A program made the translations under genes and the position numbers. A model generated the notes under the pieces. That model was given only the letters and a program-made list of their open reading frames with translations, was not told the DNA's origin and did not search any database. This document shows positions 33,784 to 34,301 of a stretch of 34,301 bases of DNA, one piece after another (the first letter of the stretch is position 1; each line of letters opens with the position of its first letter). Origin of the DNA: Roseburia sp. (GTDB taxonomy: Bacteria > Bacillota > Clostridia > Lachnospirales > Lachnospiraceae). The stretch lies in NCBI GenBank assembly GCA_023664685.1, contig JAMPFC010000024.1:1-34301 (forward strand), read 5' to 3'.

Positions 33784-34083
33784 AGATATAATCCTGCCTT
33801 TCGCAATATACTCACACTCTACCACAAAAACATTAAATTATAAATAAAAATAGCTATGCTAAATATATGTTATTAAAAACACCCTTAGTTATTCATACAG
33901 TGTCATAATAAATGCTGGCAATTTCCGTGCATCCCATAGATATTTTGATAAGTTTCTAATTCCGCTTTCGTTTCACAATCATTGTCTGAACCCTCTCGGT
34001 TCACAGACTGTTCCCTGCTGTTTTTTCCGTAAAAAGTTCGTTTTCCCTGTAAGTCCGGGAAAGAAAAAAATCCCGCATAACGC
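33784..34083. other. 300-base gap, stem-loop only
   Basis: GTCTGAACC (33984-33992) pairs with GGTT-ca-CAGAC (33998-34008) in a stem-loop. The rest is AT-rich and shows no convincing gene. A 64-codon frame here starts in the tRNA terminator and is not accepted. Confidence 0.5.
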
Positions 34084-34109
34084 AAAAGCCGTTTCAACGA
34101 AACGGCTTT
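34084..34109 (-). terminator. Terminator of tRNA-Asn
   Basis: AAAGCCGTTTC (34085-34095) pairs perfectly with GAAACGGCTTT (34099-34109) around a three-base loop, followed on the minus strand by TTTT. It lies 21 bases beyond the tRNA 3' end. Confidence 0.8.
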
Positions 34110-34129
34110 GTTTACTGGATTTCTTTCAA

Positions 34130-34202
34130 CTCCCCGAGTAGGACTCGAACCTACGACAACTCGGTTAACAGCCGAGCGCTCTACCGACTGAGCTATCGAG
34201 GA
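34130..34202 (-). tRNA. tRNA-Asn (GTT)
   Basis: A full cloverleaf is visible: acceptor TCCTCGA/TCGGGGA (one G-U), D arm GCTC/GAGC, anticodon arm CTCGG-CTGTTAA-CCGAG with anticodon GTT, T arm GTAGG-TTCGAGT-CCTAC, and discriminator G. CCA is not encoded. Confidence 0.95.
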
Positions 34203-34217
34203 TTATTCTGTTTTTTC

Positions 34218-34274
34218 CCCTCAATTTCTTCGGTGTGCGACCGTGTCGTTGCACTACCGCTGAGCTATCGAGGA
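34218..34274 (-). other. tRNA-like remnant upstream of tRNA-Asn
   Basis: On the minus strand this begins TCCTCGATAGCTCAGCGGTA, like the tRNA-Asn 5' end, then forms a hairpin CGAC-ACG-GTCG, and ends TTGAGGG, which can pair with TCCTCGA with two wobbles. There is no anticodon or T arm. CTGAGCTATCGAGGAT is repeated exactly 72 bp apart (34188 and 34260), the length of the tRNA body. It is either a decayed tandem tRNA or a truncated one. Confidence 0.5.
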
Positions 34275-34301
34275 TCATTCTCCTGTACCTTCAAAACTGC
34301 A

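Noticed and set aside
33903-34097. 64-aa minus-strand frame ending near 33903
   Set aside because: Its TTG start lies in the tRNA-Asn terminator, with no ribosome site and no motif.
34188-34275. The 16-bp repeat as element attachment sites (attL/attR)
   Set aside because: Both copies are on the same side, only 72 bp apart, and match the tRNA 5' end rather than the usual 3' end.
34282-34301. CCTTCAAAACTGCA as an rRNA spacer signature at the right edge
   Set aside because: It resembles sequences near rRNA operons, but too little sequence remains to support an rRNA call.

Overview
The window looks like Lachnospiraceae (Clostridia, Firmicutes) DNA. The reasons are strong GGAGG ribosome-binding sites, frequent GTG/TTG starts, a tRNA-Asn without encoded CCA, DUF3848-type and other proteins typical of gut Clostridia elements, a class B sortase with a Cna-B surface protein, and a very large helicase/N6-methylase. 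Every supported gene lies on the minus strand, so transcription runs from the right edge to the left edge.

Left part (1-4.7 kb): a Cro/C1-type HTH domain fused to an alanine-type aminotransferase (3' end outside the window) sits behind a near-consensus promoter and a helically phased array of GTTCA repeats. Upstream of it is a three-gene ABC transporter: a permease with a large extracytoplasmic domain, an ATPase and a small permease.

Middle, AT-rich part (4.7-12.0 kb): a phage-defence island. It holds a complete RADAR pair, the RdrA-type P-loop ATPase and the RdrB-type adenosine deaminase with all zinc and catalytic motifs, overlapping by 8 nt. Directly upstream is a separate SIR2-domain protein that may be an independent defence gene or an unrecognised RADAR partner.

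Right, GC-richer part (12.0-33.8 kb): a block from an integrative or plasmid-like element. From its upstream end it has a zinc-ribbon membrane protein with an overlapping partner, ParA/ParB, a secreted CAP-domain protein, a thioester/Cna-B adhesin with an overlapping class B sortase, small paralogous proteins, a 2513-aa SNF2-type helicase/N12-class methylase, three small genes made from four copies of one helical module, a DUF3848 protein, and an XRE regulator/nucleotidyltransferase pair with a dyad operator on its promoter. No relaxase, VirB4/VirD4-like gene, replication initiator or integrase is present here. The block is therefore either part of a larger element or the remnant of one.

Right edge: tRNA-Asn(GTT) with its terminator, and a 57-nt tRNA-like remnant that repeats the tRNA-Asn 5' end exactly 72 bp away.

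The most interesting leads are the SIR2 gene next to RADAR, the regulator/aminotransferase fusion with its phased repeats and internal ribosome-binding site, and the thioester adhesin, sortase and CAP surface module.
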